The position numbers and the translations under genes were made by a program. Source: Halobacillus sp. A5 (GTDB lineage Bacteria; Bacillota; Bacilli; Bacillales; Halobacillaceae). Taken from it: a stretch of DNA of 64,000 nucleotides. Below the pieces are notes generated by a model. That model searched no databases. It saw only the letters and a program-made list of their open reading frames with translations, and was not told the origin of the DNA. Within the stretch, counting starts at the first letter, position 1; each line of letters starts with the position of its first letter. Positions 43,023 through 51,283 of this stretch are shown piece after piece. The DNA is taken from contig NZ_JAIZEO010000003.1 in the NCBI RefSeq assembly GCF_024189315.1, positions 434,001-498,000 on the forward strand, read 5' to 3'.

Positions 43023-44481
43023 AACAATTCTCCAAGTTTATTTTGTTGTTTAATACGTAACCTATCATGAAATAGAAGTAAAGCGTAAATGTTTTATCTT
43101 CTAAGATATTATAAAATAAAGCGGAGGTGAGCAGGATGACCAAAGCGCTTAGGCTTATACTTCTCCACAAGGTATGATCGACTCTCAATAATTTACTGGC
43201 TAGTAAGAATAGGAGGGAGGAAGCTAGAACAACACCTGTAACCCCTGTACTTACTAACAGAGAAATATACTGATTGTCTGTGTAAAGATGGTTAGGGATC
43301 CCATACTCTTCATATAAAGGTGATTCATATGTTTGTGCAGCGGCATCACCATAAGTAGAGAATCCACTCCCGAACATTGGGTGATCACTGAAGATTTCGA
43401 TGCCTTTTAATACAACGTAAATGCGCCCCCATTCTGCACTAGCCTGTATTGTGTCATTTGAAAACATCTCTTTAAATCTTTCAATTAGCACATTATTTTC
43501 TTTAACAACAGGGTCCGGCGATTTTTCTTTTAATTCATCTGCAGTATTGTTCTTCTCTTCAGCGAATTGATCAAAGTAACCTGACTCCTCAATTCCTTCG
43601 GCAGCTAAAACAACAGGATAATAAATTAGTGAGAAACTGACAAAGGCATAAAAAAGTAACGTGAGAGCATGTTTCCAAGTTCTTCGCAAAATAATATAAA
43701 CAACAGCACCTAAAGTAAACGCAAGTATGGCTCCTCTGGAGTAAGTGAGTAATGCTGTGCCGGCGAGTACGATACGAAGGATAACTAGAAGTCTGCTGTT
43801 CAGCCAGGTGTTTTTTAACAAATAAGTGCTGAAAAATACTATGATAAGATAGGTTGCGAGAACATTAGGATTAGCTATCAAGCCATATATACGCATTTCA
43901 TTCGCAGCAGCTAAATTCCAATCTTTCCAGGAAGCGGGCAGAAGCCAATTTCGTAAACTTAATTTTTCGATTAAACCATGGACAGAAATAACTAGAGCCG
44001 TACCAATAGAAACAAGTATGATGCGGTTCAAATCAGTCCTTGACCACAAGATTTCTTTACCGATTACGATAAGCAGTAAAGTAATGGTCAATGAGCGAAT
44101 TTGAAATATGCCGGCTGGTACGGTAATCCCAGTTTGAAGACCTGAAAGTAAACCAACAGTTAATAATAAAATAAACAATGCAGCCCATCGATATTCTCTA
44201 AACCAATACGTCAAGGAATACTTCCTGGTAAAAATTATGATTAATACAATTGTAAGAACAATAAGGTCTGGTAAGTAAGCAAGGCCGCCATTTATTTCAA
44301 CAATAAATGGTCGTAATGGAAAAAGTACAAATAATAGAGAAAGACTGTTTTTTAAAGAATACAGAGTGGAAAAGATGATAATAGCTGTTATTACATAACC
44401 AATGAATTCAGATGGTAATATAATGCCACCAGCAATAAGGATGATATGTAAAGGAAATAGCCAATTTTTAAAGTCATTCAT
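43009..44481 (-). CDS. O-antigen ligase/polymerase family protein (Wzy-like)
   Basis: 490 residues, about 11-12 hydrophobic helices with one large outside loop (about residues 285-375, starting EGIEESGYFDQFAEEKNNTA), typical of the Wzy/WaaL family. The loop contains HPMFGSGFSTYGDAA and PNHLYTDNQYISLLVSTGVTG-type motifs (GxGxxxY and H...YTDN...L) common to O-antigen ligases. It polymerises the flipped repeat unit outside. It is the first gene of the minus-strand operon, divergent from tagA across 129 bases that must hold both promoters. Confidence 0.83.
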   Translation of the reverse strand: MNDFKNWLFPLHIILIAGGIILPSEFIGYVITAIIIFSTLYSLKNSLSLLFVLFPLRPFIVEINGGLAYLPDLIVLTIVLIIIFTRKYSLTYWFREYRWAALFILLLTVGLLSGLQTGITVPAGIFQIRSLTITLLLIVIGKEILWSRTDLNRIILVSIGTALVISVHGLIEKLSLRNWLLPASWKDWNLAAANEMRIYGLIANPNVLATYLIIVFFSTYLLKNTWLNSRLLVILRIVLAGTALLTYSRGAILAFTLGAVVYIILRRTWKHALTLLFYAFVSFSLIYYPVVLAAEGIEESGYFDQFAEEKNNTADELKEKSPDPVVKENNVLIERFKEMFSNDTIQASAEWGRIYVVLKGIEIFSDHPMFGSGFSTYGDAAAQTYESPLYEEYGIPNHLYTDNQYISLLVSTGVTGVVLASSLLFLLASKLLRVDHTLWRSISLSALVILLTSALFYNILEDKTFTLYFYFMIGYVLNNKINLENCYEMD

Positions 44482-44610
44482 TTAAACACTCCCAAATTAA
44501 ATGGTGCCTATCTTCTATCATAAACCTTTAAAATTTCTTAAACTATCTTTATCATGTAATGATTTTGTTAATCTCTTTATAAGCTTTGTAAAAAAATAGG
44601 AAGGTGTCTT

Positions 44611-45342
44611 GTGATGAAAGTAAATCAAGCGTATGTTGAAATTAAAGGAATTCCTTTTTTAAATACCACCCACAGCGAGCTGTTACAAAAATATTTAGTT
44701 CCTTCTTTGTTGAATGAGAATGTATTTCTCGTTACGGCGAATCCTGAAATTGTGATGGAAGCTGATCGTGACCCCGAGTATGCAGAGATTCTGCGTCAGG
44801 CGGATTACGTAATTGCCGATGGAATAGGAGTAGTAATTGGTTCTAAGCTTATGCGGCAGCCATTGCCAGAACGCATACCTGGCTTTGAGGTAATGCAGGA
44901 CTTATTAGCTCAAGCTGACCGTGAACAGCTGCGTTGTTATTTCTTAGGTGCAAAAGATACGGTATTGAAGAAAGCTATAAACGAAATACAAAAAATGTAT
45001 CCCCGCCTTATCGTTTCAGGTTATCATCACGGATATTTTGAATTAAATGACCCTGAAGTGGTCAATACTGTTAAAAAAGCCAAGCCGGATATTGTTTTCG
45101 TAGGTTTAGGTTTTCCAAATCAGGAAAAGTGGATACATGAATTTAGAAATGAATTTACTCATGGCCTATTCATGGGGGTCGGTGGAAGTATTGATGGTCT
45201 GGCAGGAGATGTCAAACGAGCTCCTGTACTCTGGCGGAAACTAAACCTTGAATGGTTTTACAGATTAATTCAACAACCTACTCGCTGGAAACGAATGCTG
45301 CAATTGCCAAGATTCATTTGGCATATTTTATTGAAAAAGTAG
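44611..45342 (+). CDS. tagA: WecG/TagA/CpsF family N-acetylmannosaminyltransferase
   Basis: 243 residues (GTG start 44611, or ATG 44614). Signatures: FLVTANPEIVMEADRDPEYA (near 40-60), YVIADGIGVVIGSKLM, RIPGFEVMQDLL, and PDIVFVGLGFPNQEKWIHEF near 170 with GVGGSIDGLAGDVKRAP. TagA adds ManNAc to GlcNAc-PP-undecaprenol, the second step of teichoic acid linkage-unit synthesis; relatives act in other polysaccharides. In this window it sits next to the exopolysaccharide genes, not with tagB/D/F, so its polymer is open. AGGAAGGTG is the ribosome site. Confidence 0.88.
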   Translation: MMKVNQAYVEIKGIPFLNTTHSELLQKYLVPSLLNENVFLVTANPEIVMEADRDPEYAEILRQADYVIADGIGVVIGSKLMRQPLPERIPGFEVMQDLLAQADREQLRCYFLGAKDTVLKKAINEIQKMYPRLIVSGYHHGYFELNDPEVVNTVKKAKPDIVFVGLGFPNQEKWIHEFRNEFTHGLFMGVGGSIDGLAGDVKRAPVLWRKLNLEWFYRLIQQPTRWKRMLQLPRFIWHILLKK

Positions 45343-45383
45343 CACTATAAAATTAATGACGGTAGAAATGAGGGGTTTGCAAA

Positions 45384-46502
45384 ATGAAAATACTTCATTT
45401 AAATGCAGGTAATGAAACGGGCGGCGGCATGAGTCATATTCTCTCACTTCTCAATAAACTTGATCACGATGAAGTGATTTTAGGTGTATTAGAAGATGGG
45501 GAAATGTTTGAAAGAGCCCGTAACTTATCAATTGACACTGTGAACTTTAATCAAAGCTTCCCCTATGATTTGTCAGTTTTGTTTCATATTAAGCGTTATA
45601 TTGAGGAAGAAAATGTAGATATTGTGCATACACATGGACCTAGAGCCAATGTGCTGATGAATATCTTAAAGCCGTCCTTGTCAATTCCATGGATACTGAC
45701 TCTTCATAGTCATCCAGATGATGATTTTATCGGCCATGGAACAAAAGGCAGGATGTTTGCCAAACTTCATAAATACGCCATTCGCCATGCTGATCATTGT
45801 TTAGCTATATCCGAGAGCTTTAAAAATTTGCTTTCAAAGCTCGGTGTTCATCATAATAAAATCTCTACTATATACAATGGAGTAGATTTCAATGTACTTC
45901 CTCAACAAAACAATTACCGTGAGGAATTCGGCTTTGATGACTCTGATTTCTTAATTGGTATGGTGGCACGGTTTGAACCTGTAAAGCAGCACGAAATCGC
46001 TATACAATCCTTTGCGGAGTTAAATAAAAAATGTTCAAAAACTCATCTGGTTTTAATTGGAAATGGATCAAGAGAGCAGGAATTAAGGCAATTGTGCTCG
46101 TCGAATAACTTGGACGGCAATGTTCATTTTCTCGGTCATAGAGAAGATGTTTCGTCACTTCTCCCCCTTATGGATGTAACCCTGTTGACTTCAAAAAGTG
46201 AAAGTTTTCCATTGGTATTACTGGAATCGGCACGAGCAAGAGTTCCTGTTATTACTACAAATGTAGGGGGAGTGCCACAATTAGTTCCATCCAATAAATA
46301 TGGATGGGTAACAGAACAAGAAGGTGTTACAAATGCTCTGCATCTTGCTTATGACAAAGATAGCAAAGAACGTCAAAGGATGGGGGACAAATTTTATCAT
46401 TTTGCCCGCAGCCGTTACTCCTCCAACCACCTTGCGCAGCAAGTGACTAGAATTTACGATCTTATGTATAAACAGCCTATCGAAGTAGAATCACACGTAT
46501 AG
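45384..46502 (+). CDS. GT4-family glycosyltransferase
   Basis: 372 residues, GT-B fold. N-terminal: MKILHLNAGNETGGGMSHIL with a GGGMSH acceptor-side loop, and VDIVHTHGPRANVLMNILKP near 82. C-terminal: ISTIYNGVDFN, LIGMVARFEPVKQHEIAIQS near 195, HLVLIGNGSREQELRQL, and SKSESFPLVLLESARARVPV near 270 (E-x7-E). It would add a sugar to a lipid-linked acceptor. It lies 41 bases after tagA and 44 bases before a tagO paralogue, so the three probably form one initiation-and-extension operon. Confidence 0.85.
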   Translation: MKILHLNAGNETGGGMSHILSLLNKLDHDEVILGVLEDGEMFERARNLSIDTVNFNQSFPYDLSVLFHIKRYIEEENVDIVHTHGPRANVLMNILKPSLSIPWILTLHSHPDDDFIGHGTKGRMFAKLHKYAIRHADHCLAISESFKNLLSKLGVHHNKISTIYNGVDFNVLPQQNNYREEFGFDDSDFLIGMVARFEPVKQHEIAIQSFAELNKKCSKTHLVLIGNGSREQELRQLCSSNNLDGNVHFLGHREDVSSLLPLMDVTLLTSKSESFPLVLLESARARVPVITTNVGGVPQLVPSNKYGWVTEQEGVTNALHLAYDKDSKERQRMGDKFYHFARSRYSSNHLAQQVTRIYDLMYKQPIEVESHV

Positions 46503-46546
46503 TGCAGCTTTAAAGACACCTGAGAAGAACAGAAAGGAGGTGCACT

Positions 46547-47593
46547 ATGGAACTGCAGGCCTTTCTTTTCTGTTTTATTATAGCTGTATGTATGACACCT
46601 TTTATTATAAAGCTTTCTAAATATGTAGGTGCTGTCGATCATCCTGATATTAGAAAGGTTCACACGAAAAAAATGCCTCGATTAGGCGGGGCTGCTATAT
46701 TCTTTAGTGTGGTATTAGGTTTTCTCTTCTTCATTCCAAATCACTCCTACGCAGTTCCGCTCCTCATTGGCGGAGTTATTATAGCTGCCACTGGTATATT
46801 TGATGATATCTTGAATTTACCTCCCCTTTATAAACTTTTCGGACAAAGTATGGCTGCTGCGGTTGTTATAAGCAGCGGTGTGAAAATAGAATTTGTAAAC
46901 CTGCCATTTGGAGCCCCTGTTGAATTTGGATTTTTGAGTATACCTATTACGTTATTTTGGATTATTGGGATTACTAACGCCATTAATTTAGTGGATGGTC
47001 TGGATGGACTTGCCGCAGGTATTTCTTCTATTGCCCTTTTAACGATCACGAGTATGGCAGTAATGATGGGAAACCAGTTTGTCGTAATTGTTGGGCTGCT
47101 TGTTCTTGGTGCCACTCTAGGATTTTTAGTGTATAACTTTTATCCAGCTAAAATTTTCATGGGAGATACAGGGGCAATGTTTTTAGGATTTATGATCAGC
47201 GTACTAGCCTTGTTAGGCTTTAAAAACGTTACACTGTTTTCTTTTGTTATTCCCATACTAATTCTAGGTGTTCCTATTTCTGATACGTTGATTACGGTCA
47301 TAAGAAGAAAGCTCCAAAACCAGCCTATTATGAAACCTGATTTCGCTCACCTTCACCATAACCTGCTAAAGCTTGGATGCAGTCACCCTCAAACGGTTAT
47401 TATAATTTATACATTAAGTGCTTTATTCAGTTTAGCAGCTGTCTTATTTTCACAGGCTACTCTTATAAATTCATTAGTAGTAGTATCAATTCTTATTTTT
47501 AGTGCGGAAATTATAATTGAAATTTCTCAAGTAGCAGGTGAGAAGTACCGTCCTTTATTAAATAAAGCAGGGTTATCCCGAAGTAAAGAGTGA
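46547..47593 (+). CDS. second TagO/WecA-type undecaprenyl-phosphate GlcNAc-1-phosphate transferase
   Basis: 348 residues, about ten helices, clearly paralogous to the 24642 gene. Signatures: HPDIRKVHTKKMPRLGG (near 38), GIFDDILNLPPLYKLFGQS, AINLVDGLDGLAAGIS near 145, KIFMGDTGAMFLGF near 200, and the HLHHNLLKLG His motif near 265 (the paralogue has HIHYQIL). An AAGGAGG ribosome site precedes the ATG. It starts lipid-linked polymer synthesis; its position between glycosyltransferase and Wzz-like genes points to the exopolysaccharide rather than teichoic acid. A terminator-like hairpin follows. Confidence 0.9.
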   Translation: MELQAFLFCFIIAVCMTPFIIKLSKYVGAVDHPDIRKVHTKKMPRLGGAAIFFSVVLGFLFFIPNHSYAVPLLIGGVIIAATGIFDDILNLPPLYKLFGQSMAAAVVISSGVKIEFVNLPFGAPVEFGFLSIPITLFWIIGITNAINLVDGLDGLAAGISSIALLTITSMAVMMGNQFVVIVGLLVLGATLGFLVYNFYPAKIFMGDTGAMFLGFMISVLALLGFKNVTLFSFVIPILILGVPISDTLITVIRRKLQNQPIMKPDFAHLHHNLLKLGCSHPQTVIIIYTLSALFSLAAVLFSQATLINSLVVVSILIFSAEIIIEISQVAGEKYRPLLNKAGLSRSKE

Positions 47594-47631
47594 GAACGAC
47601 GTAGTCGAGATTTCTCACTCTTTGTATTTTT
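47585..47631 (+). terminator. terminator after the second tagO paralogue
   Basis: AAAGAGTGAGAA and TTCTCACTCTTT form a 12-bp stem with a 14-base loop, followed by TTTGTATTTTTTT. The stem begins inside the last codons of the gene. Confidence 0.75.
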
Positions 47632-47725
47632 TTAGGGGGAATTTTGTTTGTTCCTACAAATTAAAACAGATTATGATATAATGTTGTTATCTTTTTGAAT
47701 ATTTTACATAGTTGGGGGTACATTC

Positions 47726-48484
47726 ATGGAGGAAACTATTTCTCTGAAAGAAATTTTTGAAGTTTTAAAAAAGAGATTATGGATGATACTTGCAGTGACA
47801 GCTGGCGCTGCAATTATTAGTGCAATCGTAACATTTTTTATTTTAACACCTACATACGACGCGTCATCTGAATTTATTGTTAATCAATCAGAGGGTATGG
47901 AAGAAAATACACCTTATGATACGAACGATATTCAAACAAATGTAGATTTAATCAGTACATACAATGTAATTATTAAAAGTCCAGCTATCTTAGACCAGGT
48001 TATTGACACAATGGATCTTCAAATGTCGGCTGAAGAGCTTAGTAATAAGATTGAGGTGTCAAGTGCTGAAGAATCTCAAGTAGTTACAGTAACTGTAACT
48101 GATGAAAGTCAAGCTATGGCCGTTGAATTAGCAAACGGTACCGTAGAGACCTTTCAAGAAGAGATACCATCTCTTATGAACGTAGATAATGTTAATATTT
48201 TATCTCCTGCGGTGGAAAAAGTTGATGCATCGCCTGTTAGTCCTAAGCCTCTATTAAATATTGCAATTGCAATTGTTGTTGGTTTAATGATAGGAGTTGG
48301 ATTAGCATTCTTACTTGAATACTTGGATAACACAATTAAGACAGAGCAGGATGTTGAAAAAACACTGGGTGTACCTTTAATGGGCGTGATTTCTACAGTT
48401 TCTGAAGAAGATCTGGGCCCTGAAACGATGAATAGACAGCCCAGCCGTGCATCTAAAGTAAGAGGTGAATCAGTTGGTACGTAA
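47726..48484 (+). CDS. Wzz/CapA-type polysaccharide co-polymerase (tyrosine kinase modulator)
   Basis: 252 residues with two membrane helices (about 19-39 and 176-197) flanking an outside coiled-coil/beta region. Signatures: SLKEIFEVLKKRLWMILAVT at the N-terminus, the Wzz-type YDASSEFIVNQ, the ASPVSPKPLLNI proline-rich motif just before the second helix, and the cytoplasmic tail LEYLDNTIKTEQDVEKTLGV that activates the partner kinase. Its stop overlaps the start of the kinase gene, implying a heterocomplex. A TATAAT (47677-47682) lies upstream without a strong -35. Confidence 0.9.
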   Translation: MEETISLKEIFEVLKKRLWMILAVTAGAAIISAIVTFFILTPTYDASSEFIVNQSEGMEENTPYDTNDIQTNVDLISTYNVIIKSPAILDQVIDTMDLQMSAEELSNKIEVSSAEESQVVTVTVTDESQAMAVELANGTVETFQEEIPSLMNVDNVNILSPAVEKVDASPVSPKPLLNIAIAIVVGLMIGVGLAFLLEYLDNTIKTEQDVEKTLGVPLMGVISTVSEEDLGPETMNRQPSRASKVRGESVGT

Positions 48485-49175
48485 ATCCAGAAAAAAACAA
48501 GTTGCTTTAAAAGCAAGAAAGATTATTGCAAATGATAATCCAAAGTCACCAATAGCTGAGCAGTATCGTACAATTCGGGCTAATTTACAATTTGCCTCTG
48601 TTGATCACGAATTACAATCACTGCTTATAACTTCATCCGGTCCTTCTGAAGGCAAATCAATGACATCAGCTAATTTAGCTGCCGTATTTGCTCAGCAGGG
48701 CAAAAGAGTCTTGCTCGTAGATGCTGATTTAAGAAAGCCTACGGTACACCACACTTTCCGTTTAAATAATACGAGAGGCTTAAGCAACTTTCTTGTAGGC
48801 CGTGAAGGATTAAATGAGATTATTCAAACTACAGCCGTGGATAATTTAGAGATATTAACAAGTGGTCCAATTCCGCCTAATCCTTCTGAATTGTTAGGGT
48901 CTAAAGCCATGCAGAAATTAATACTTGAAGCCAGACAGAACTTTGATCTCGTTATTTTCGATACACCGCCAGTGCTGGCTGTGTCAGATTCACAAGTTTT
49001 AGCGAGTGATGTAGATGGAGTCATGTTAGTCATAAGAAGCGGTCAAACTGAGTTTTCAGCAGCAGAACGCGCTAAAGAATTACTGGAACAGTCTAGAGCC
49101 AACTTATTGGGTGTTGTACTAAATGATAGAGAAAAGAAAAACAGTAATTACTATTATTACTACGGTAACGGATAA
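48474..49175 (+). CDS. CpsD/CapB-type tyrosine-protein kinase (BY-kinase)
   Basis: 233 residues from TTG 48474 (AGAGG lies 9 bases upstream; GTG 48465 is an alternative). Signatures: NPKSPIAEQYRTIRANLQFA near 20, Walker A SSGPSEGKSMTSANLA near 54, VLLVDADLRKPTVHHTF (Walker A'), VIFDTPPVLAVSDSQ (Walker B), and a C-terminal Tyr cluster NYYYYYGNG, the autophosphorylation tail. It drives polymer-length control with the co-polymerase. No phosphatase partner (YwqE/CpsB type) lies in the window. A strong terminator follows the gene. Confidence 0.93.
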   Translation: MVRKSRKKQVALKARKIIANDNPKSPIAEQYRTIRANLQFASVDHELQSLLITSSGPSEGKSMTSANLAAVFAQQGKRVLLVDADLRKPTVHHTFRLNNTRGLSNFLVGREGLNEIIQTTAVDNLEILTSGPIPPNPSELLGSKAMQKLILEARQNFDLVIFDTPPVLAVSDSQVLASDVDGVMLVIRSGQTEFSAAERAKELLEQSRANLLGVVLNDREKKNSNYYYYYGNG

Positions 49176-49204
49176 ACAGAGCGATTTTCGCTCTGTTTTT
49201 TTTG
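49174..49204 (+). terminator. terminator of the co-polymerase/kinase operon
   Basis: AAACAGAGCG-ATTTT-CGCTCTGTTT is a perfect 10-bp stem followed by a T tract. Confidence 0.92.
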
Positions 49205-49378
49205 GATCTAAAAGGGCAATAATAGTTTTATGAAGCATGTATAAAAAAATTGTTAATAACATATTTATTAAAATAATCAAAATTTTCATGTAAAATAAAA
49301 TGAAATTACTTGCCAGATATAGAAAATTCCATTATCCTTTATTTTAAATTATTGTAAATGTTGAAAGGGGTCATTATC

Positions 49379-49585
49379 ATGTTTACACCAGATACAAAGG
49401 TAGCGAGTCCAGGAAATATTGTTGAGTTTGAAAGAAATGAGATAATGTTTAAAGGAAAAGTAATTCCAAGTCAGTGCCAGAGGTCTGTGATTGTTGACCT
49501 AACCATTATGGATAATTTAGATGAAATTGACTTTGAATATGACCGTACAGTAGTAGCTCACGAAAATTACCGAATTTTATCATAA
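49379..49585 (+). CDS. DUF2187 family small protein (YkvS-like)
   Basis: 68 residues. The beta-barrel-like sequence KVASPGNIVEFERNEIMFKG followed by VIVDLTIMDN and TVVAHENYRILS matches DUF2187 proteins of Bacillaceae (SH3-like beta fold, function unknown). The start at 49379 is chosen because AAAGGGG lies 8 bases upstream; the earlier ATG at 49358 lacks such a site. It sits between the kinase terminator and the c-di-GMP riboswitch, with its own promoter presumably in 49205-49360, where no strong hexamers are visible. It is soluble and cytoplasmic; the role is unknown. Confidence 0.8.
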   Translation: MFTPDTKVASPGNIVEFERNEIMFKGKVIPSQCQRSVIVDLTIMDNLDEIDFEYDRTVVAHENYRILS

Positions 49586-49600
49586 TATTCTGAAAATATG

Positions 49601-49629
49601 TTGTTTAATTCTTAGCGGGGCTTTATAAT
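49601..49629 (+). promoter_or_regulatory. sigma-A-type promoter of the riboswitch-controlled gene
   Basis: TTGTTT (49601-49606), 17 bases, TATAAT (49624-49629). Transcription would start about 49636, ten bases before the aptamer. Confidence 0.8.
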
Positions 49630-49646
49630 AAACTTTATAAACAACT

Positions 49647-49742
49647 TCTCCTTGTAAAAAGGCAAACTTATTGAAAGATAAGGACGCAAAGCTACGGGTC
49701 TAAGACCTGCATAGGTTAGGACAGCCGGGTCGTCTAAGGTGA
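49647..49742 (+). ncRNA. cyclic-di-GMP-I (GEMM-I) riboswitch aptamer
   Basis: The conserved core is visible in order: GGCAAAC; the P1b stem CTTATT/GATAAG capped by a GAAA tetraloop; GGACGCAAAGC; a GGGTCTAA; the P3 hairpin ACCT-GCAT-AGGT; and ACAGCCGGGTC. These match the GEMM-I consensus (GCAAAC, GNRA loop, GACGCAAAGC, AGCCGGG). Outer stem TCTCCTT (49647-49653) pairs with AAGGTGA (49736-49742), six of seven. CTTCTCC of the same 5' arm can alternatively pair with the GGAGGGG ribosome site (49748-49754), suggesting that ligand binding frees the ribosome site (ON). The aptamer is certain by pattern; the switch direction is inferred. Confidence 0.9.
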
Positions 49743-49762
49743 ATGGTGGAGGGGATCATTCA

Positions 49763-49906
49763 TTGAAAAAGTTAGACTGTGTGAAGAAGTTGGACACGGA
49801 TTGGGTTGCCCTTATGAAGGAAGCTAAACAGCAAGGTTTAACAAAAGAAGAGATTCATCAGTTTCTATCCCTCTCAAAGCAAATTAATTCAAAAGACAGA
49901 GTATGA
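49763..49906 (+). CDS. 47-residue SinI-like microprotein under c-di-GMP riboswitch control
   Basis: Starts TTG at 49763, eight bases after GGAGGGG, and only 20 bases after the riboswitch. The sequence LDTDWVALMKEAKQQGLTKE followed by EIHQFLSLSKQIN is the two-helix SinI/SinR hook with no DNA-binding domain; it most resembles SinI (LDQEWVELMVEAKEANISPE). SinI binds SinR and relieves repression of matrix genes in B. subtilis. The gene is downstream of the polysaccharide operon, and its terminator overlaps the stop. I infer that high c-di-GMP raises or lowers this antagonist and so changes SinR-like repression. The neighbouring TcaA-like gene is separate. Confidence 0.85.
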   Translation: MKKLDCVKKLDTDWVALMKEAKQQGLTKEEIHQFLSLSKQINSKDRV

Positions 49907-49936
49907 GCTTCTCTAATAAGAGAGGCTCTTTTTTTC
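49905..49936 (+). terminator. terminator of the riboswitch-controlled SinI-like gene
   Basis: GAGCTTCTC and GAGAGGCTC (one wobble) form a 9-bp stem around TAATAA, followed by T7. It overlaps the stop codon TGA 49904-49906. Confidence 0.88.
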
Positions 49937-50010
49937 TGCAGGATGGTAAAATCTTTATAGTTTTATATGGTAAAATAGAAATAGTTTTGTGGAAAAAGGG
50001 GGAAAATTGG

Positions 50011-51210
50011 ATGAAAATATCGAAGAAGGTCAAGCAGCCGGCTGACTTCGCCAGAAGCAATGACTGGTTAAATGCCAGCCAATATTATGAAGAATATCAA
50101 GAAGAACAGAAATCGTATAAAAAAAGAAATTGGAAAAAGATTTTTGTTTCATTCATTACCCTGCTATTATTAATAAGTTTTGCAGCAACAGGATGGGTAT
50201 ACCTTACAAAAATAACTTCAGCCGAGCATTCAGTTCAAGAATTTGAAAAAGCAATAAAAAATAATGACGCTGACCGGATCGTGCAGCTTGTTTCATTTGA
50301 CCATGTCTCAGATGGTTTTACTCGTTCTCAGGCAAAGCACATGGTTGAACATTATAATGACCACCCGGGTGAGTTCGCTTCGACCATCGGGTACTTGAGA
50401 GCCTCGGCAGATGGTGCAGAGGAGGAAGATACTCAGCGTCTCCACGTCAGTAATTCTGGCCAAAGGTGGGTATGGTTTGATCAATACAAGCTTAAACTTA
50501 ATCCAGCACACCTAAATGTTCAAACTTCCCAGGAGAATGTTGACTTGTATCTTAACGGAGATCAAGTGGGCGAGATGACAGAAGGGGTTTACGAATTACA
50601 AGGAGTGACCCCGGGGGAACATGTCGTCAAAGGAGAAGTAGAAGTGAATGGGGACAAATATGATCAAGTGATGTCAGTAAATACATATGAAACAACTGAT
50701 GAGACCATAATTCTTGAATTTGAGGAGCTTTCTCCCCAGGGAATGGAAGACACTATTGAAGAATCATTGGAAGAGGACATAAAGAAAGCAGTAGAACGGC
50801 ATGTTCAAGATTACATTGAAGTTTACGAAAATCAAGACATTTCCTCTTTCACTGTAATGAAAAATAATTCGTATATAGAAGATACTGAAGCAAACATACA
50901 AGATATGAAGGACTCTGAAAAAAATTTTTACGGTGATTTAAAGAACGTTACCTATGATATAGGAAGTTTAACGTTTGATCATAATGAAGAAACTGAGCAG
51001 TTTACCTCATCCATTGTCGTTTCTTTTATCTTGGATACGGGGTATTACCTTAATGGAGAAGAACCGGAAGAAATGCTGAGTAATGAAAACACGTATTCCT
51101 GGGAATATGAATTTACGTATGACGGGGAAGAGAGGAAGTGGTTTATTACATCAGGAACACCGATGGCAATGTTTAAAACCAGTAATTTAGAAGAAATAGA
51201 ATATGACTAA
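50011..51210 (+). CDS. TcaA-like membrane-anchored extracytoplasmic protein
   Basis: 399 residues. One transmembrane helix (about 42-64, IFVSFITLLLLISFAATGWV) follows a basic cytoplasmic N-terminus; the rest is outside and strongly acidic. The order SAEHSVQEFEKAIKNNDADR, a LNVQTSQENVDLYLNGDQVG beta repeat and a C-terminal NTF2-like-looking domain follow the TcaA family (B. subtilis YvbJ), but the zinc ribbon found at the N-terminus of the typical members is absent. The start at 50011 follows AAAGGGGG. TcaA proteins affect envelope stress and glycopeptide response in staphylococci. Function here is inferred only from family. Confidence 0.75.
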   Translation: MKISKKVKQPADFARSNDWLNASQYYEEYQEEQKSYKKRNWKKIFVSFITLLLLISFAATGWVYLTKITSAEHSVQEFEKAIKNNDADRIVQLVSFDHVSDGFTRSQAKHMVEHYNDHPGEFASTIGYLRASADGAEEEDTQRLHVSNSGQRWVWFDQYKLKLNPAHLNVQTSQENVDLYLNGDQVGEMTEGVYELQGVTPGEHVVKGEVEVNGDKYDQVMSVNTYETTDETIILEFEELSPQGMEDTIEESLEEDIKKAVERHVQDYIEVYENQDISSFTVMKNNSYIEDTEANIQDMKDSEKNFYGDLKNVTYDIGSLTFDHNEETEQFTSSIVVSFILDTGYYLNGEEPEEMLSNENTYSWEYEFTYDGEERKWFITSGTPMAMFKTSNLEEIEYD

Positions 51211-51283
51211 AGCCCGGCCTTTAGAGCAGAACTACAGCAAGCCGAAATCTGCCCGGAAAATAGGGCTGCTGCCTATAAGATAG

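Noticed and set aside
47641-47725. SinR operator before the co-polymerase gene
   Set aside because: TTTGTTC is only a half-site resemblance, with no inverted copy; not enough to call an operator.
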